In this document: positions 62,504 to 64,000 of the stretch, in pieces
Layout: every line of letters begins with the position of its first letter
Position numbering within the stretch: position 1 is the first letter of the stretch
Source of the DNA: Nocardia amikacinitolerans NBRC 108937
GTDB lineage: Bacteria > Actinomycetota > Actinomycetes > Mycobacteriales > Mycobacteriaceae
Assembly (NCBI RefSeq): GCF_001612615.1
Contig: NZ_BDAU01000019.1
Coordinates: 240,937 to 304,936 of the forward strand
Reading direction: 5' to 3'
DNA: 64,000 nt
Program-made: the position numbers and the translations under genes
The notes under the pieces: generated by a model
Database searches by the model: none
The model's input: the letters and a program-made list of their open reading frames with translations, nothing else
Told to the model about the DNA's origin: nothing

Positions 62504-63388
62504 ATGGATCTGCAGCTCGACCAGCTCAGGGCGCTCAACGCGGCGGTCACCGAGGGGACCTTCGAGGCGGCCGCGCGCAGTCTGCGGGTCACTCCGTCGG
62601 CGGTCAGCCAGCGCATCAAAGCACTCGAGGACGCCGCCGGTCGCATCCTGCTGCAACGCACGAAACCGGTACGCGCCACCGAATCCGGGCTCGCCGTGCT
62701 GCGCCTTGCCCGGCAGATCGACCTCCTCACCGGCGACACCGCCCGCGAGCTCGGCGACGCCGACCACCCCGTCGACCGCCCGATCCGCCTCCCCATCGCG
62801 GTGAACGCCGACTCGCTCGAGACGTGGGTGATGCCCGCACTCCGCGACGCGCCGCCCGGCGTGTGCTTCGAAATCCACCGCGAGGACGAGGAGCACACCA
62901 CCGCCCTGCTGCGCGACGGCACCGTCATGGCGGCCATCACCGCCACCGCCAAGCCGGTGCAGGGCTGCAAGGTCGACAAGCTCGGCGCCATGCGGTATCG
63001 CCCGATGGCCAGCCCCGAGTTCGCCAGGACCTGGTTCGCCGACGGCCCCACCGCCAAGGCCTACGCCGCAGCGCCCGTCGTCCTGTTCGACCGCAAAGAC
63101 GACCTCCAAGACCGCCACCTCCGCCGCCGCACTCGGCAGCCGATCGACCCGCCCCGCCACTACGTCCCCTCGTCCACCGCCTTCGGCACGGCCGTTCGCC
63201 TCGGCCTCGGCTGGGGGATGCTGCCGGACCTCCAGACCGCCGCCGACCCACCGACGAGTCTGGTTCCGATAGACGGAGATTCGTTCATCGACGTGCCGCT
63301 CTACTGGCAGCAGTGGAAGTTGCACTCCCCCGCGTTGAGCGCGATCGCCGGGGCGATCGCCGAAGCGGCTGCCGCGGCGCTGCGCTGA
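62504..63388 (+). CDS. lysG: LysR-type regulator LysG (ArgP/IciA family)
   Basis: 294-aa LysR-type activator: winged HTH at residues 1-60 (EAAARSLRVTPSAVSQRIKA) and a ligand domain beginning near residue 90. The ArgP/LysG subgroup is shown by the AVNADSLETWVMPAL segment. Divergent from lysE; the A/T-rich spacer 62436-62503 should hold both promoters and the binding site. It ends one base before the stop of the convergent DUF4442 gene. Confidence 0.93.
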   Translation: MDLQLDQLRALNAAVTEGTFEAAARSLRVTPSAVSQRIKALEDAAGRILLQRTKPVRATESGLAVLRLARQIDLLTGDTARELGDADHPVDRPIRLPIAVNADSLETWVMPALRDAPPGVCFEIHREDEEHTTALLRDGTVMAAITATAKPVQGCKVDKLGAMRYRPMASPEFARTWFADGPTAKAYAAAPVVLFDRKDDLQDRHLRRRTRQPIDPPRHYVPSSTAFGTAVRLGLGWGMLPDLQTAADPPTSLVPIDGDSFIDVPLYWQQWKLHSPALSAIAGAIAEAAAAALR

Positions 63389-63389
63389 C

Positions 63390-63863
63390 TCACCGAGAGT
63401 GCTTGCGCACGTATAGTTCTTGGCTCGTGCGCGCGACCAGCTCGCCGTCGGCGCCGACGAGCTCGGCGGAGTGGTTGGTGCGAGAGACGCCGTCCGCCTC
63501 CAGGTTTCCGCGGATCTTCGCCATGTCCTCGGGCGGCATCAACATCGTCACGCGCACCAGCCCGCGACCCGGCCGCACGAATTCCGTTGTGGCGGTGGTA
63601 TTCCAGACGCGATAGCCATCCCCCAATTGCCAGAGGGCCATCAACCCGAAGAACGGGTCGGTCATCATGGACAGGATCCCGCCGAACGCCGCACCCGCGT
63701 GGTTCTTGTTCCACCCGCTCACCTTGTGCCGGACCGTGACACTGGACCAGTCGTCCGCCACATGCTCGATCCGGACCCCGCCCATGAGGAATACCGGGTA
63801 GGCGTTGGTCATCAACCGAAACTGTCGCGCCGACAGCTTCCGCAAGGTACTCGCCATGACCAT
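63390..63863 (-). CDS. DUF4442 (hotdog-fold, thioesterase-like) protein
   Basis: 157-aa hotdog-fold protein: NAYPVFLMGGVRIEHVADDW, the NHAGAAFGGILSMMTDPFFG helix with conserved Asn-His and Asp, and the C-terminal beta strands. The family is related to acyl-CoA thioesterases and its members are widespread in actinobacteria. ATG at 63863 has GAGGGG 5-6 nt upstream; a second ATG is two codons later. Confidence 0.86.
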   Translation of the reverse strand: MVMASTLRKLSARQFRLMTNAYPVFLMGGVRIEHVADDWSSVTVRHKVSGWNKNHAGAAFGGILSMMTDPFFGLMALWQLGDGYRVWNTTATTEFVRPGRGLVRVTMLMPPEDMAKIRGNLEADGVSRTNHSAELVGADGELVARTSQELYVRKHSR

Positions 63864-63978
63864 GTGTTCCCCCTCAGCTGCGCGACCGCTGTCCGGCACA
63901 GTACCCCCGCCCAGCCGCAACCAAACTCGTTGCAGCTCTTCGCCTCCCGGTAGGCGCTGACGGATCGACGGGAGAGAA

Positions 63979-64000
63979 ATGGTGGTTCCGGCGGCCTTGG
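63979..64000 (+). CDS. Possible gene start at right edge
   Basis: ATG at 63979 preceded by GGAGAG, then MVVPAAL before the window ends. Too short to identify. Confidence 0.3.

Overview
The window reads as a chromosomal segment of a high-G+C actinobacterium of the mycolic-acid group (Mycobacteriales), most like Nocardia. The aceE - PucR-type regulator - fabD - acpM block with a DUF3052 gene and ahpE transcribed away from it matches the order known in Mycobacterium. A WS/DGAT acyltransferase, an EphD-like hydrolase/SDR fusion, a FabG3-like steroid dehydrogenase, an NDMA-dependent alcohol dehydrogenase and an F420-type (DDN-like) protein fit the same group. The genus is an inference, not proven.

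Layout. 0-7.7 kb: start of the FAS-II operon (acpM, fabD), its PucR-type regulator and the pyruvate dehydrogenase E1, with a lipoprotein, DUF3052, ahpE and tRNA-Val on the other strand. 7.7-9.1 kb: no credible gene, but an 11-copy 45-bp tandem array that decays into relics. 9.1-14.3 kb: a long GAPDH, a three-gene Mn/Fe-type ABC importer behind a leaderless promoter with a DtxR-family-like operator, and a membrane protein. 14.4-26.4 kb: LuxR regulator and flavin monooxygenase, DUF3145, two beta-lactamase-fold serine hydrolases, NDMA-type alcohol dehydrogenase, DinB and APH-fold proteins, a fused PabA-PabB and a coiled-coil protein. 26.6-32.0 kb: a tellurite-resistance-type (Ter) stress island: a TerD protein carrying an HNH nuclease, a TerD-vWA protein, two paralogous two-helix membrane proteins, a truncated haemoglobin and a SnoaL-like protein. 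32.1-36.2 kb: TetR/MFS efflux pair with a 41-bp palindrome, SRPBCC protein, KGG stress peptide, secreted S1 protease. 36.6-40.6 kb: a P-loop NTPase paired with a membrane-anchored periplasmic-binding-fold protein, possibly preceded by a small CxxC protein and a perfect hairpin. 40.8-46.3 kb: hydrolase, TetR genes, a mraY outside a dcw context, secreted lipase. 46.4-51.3 kb: block that looks accessory (DUF4760-like, ADP-ribosylglycohydrolase, HSL-type esterase, two orphan membrane proteins) ending at tRNA-Met. 51.5-64 kb: DDN-like protein, quinone reductase, Gly/Ser/Cys-rich membrane peptide beside a GRDP-like gene, a diiron-protein/reductase/EphD operon, WS/DGAT, hydrolase, FabG3-like SDR, LysE/LysG, a DUF4442 protein and the first codons of a last gene.

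How the parts may work together. Three exact matches to the KstR-type palindrome TnnAACnnGTTnnA lie in front of the alcohol dehydrogenase, the WS/DGAT gene and the divergent hydrolase/SDR pair, which suggests a lipid or steroid regulon across the right part of the window. The most novel-looking candidates are the TerD-HNH/TerD-vWA island with its twin membrane proteins, the NTPase/periplasmic-binding-protein pair, and the Gly/Ser/Cys-rich peptide with its divergent partner. No CRISPR array, complete insertion sequence, prophage or rRNA gene was seen.
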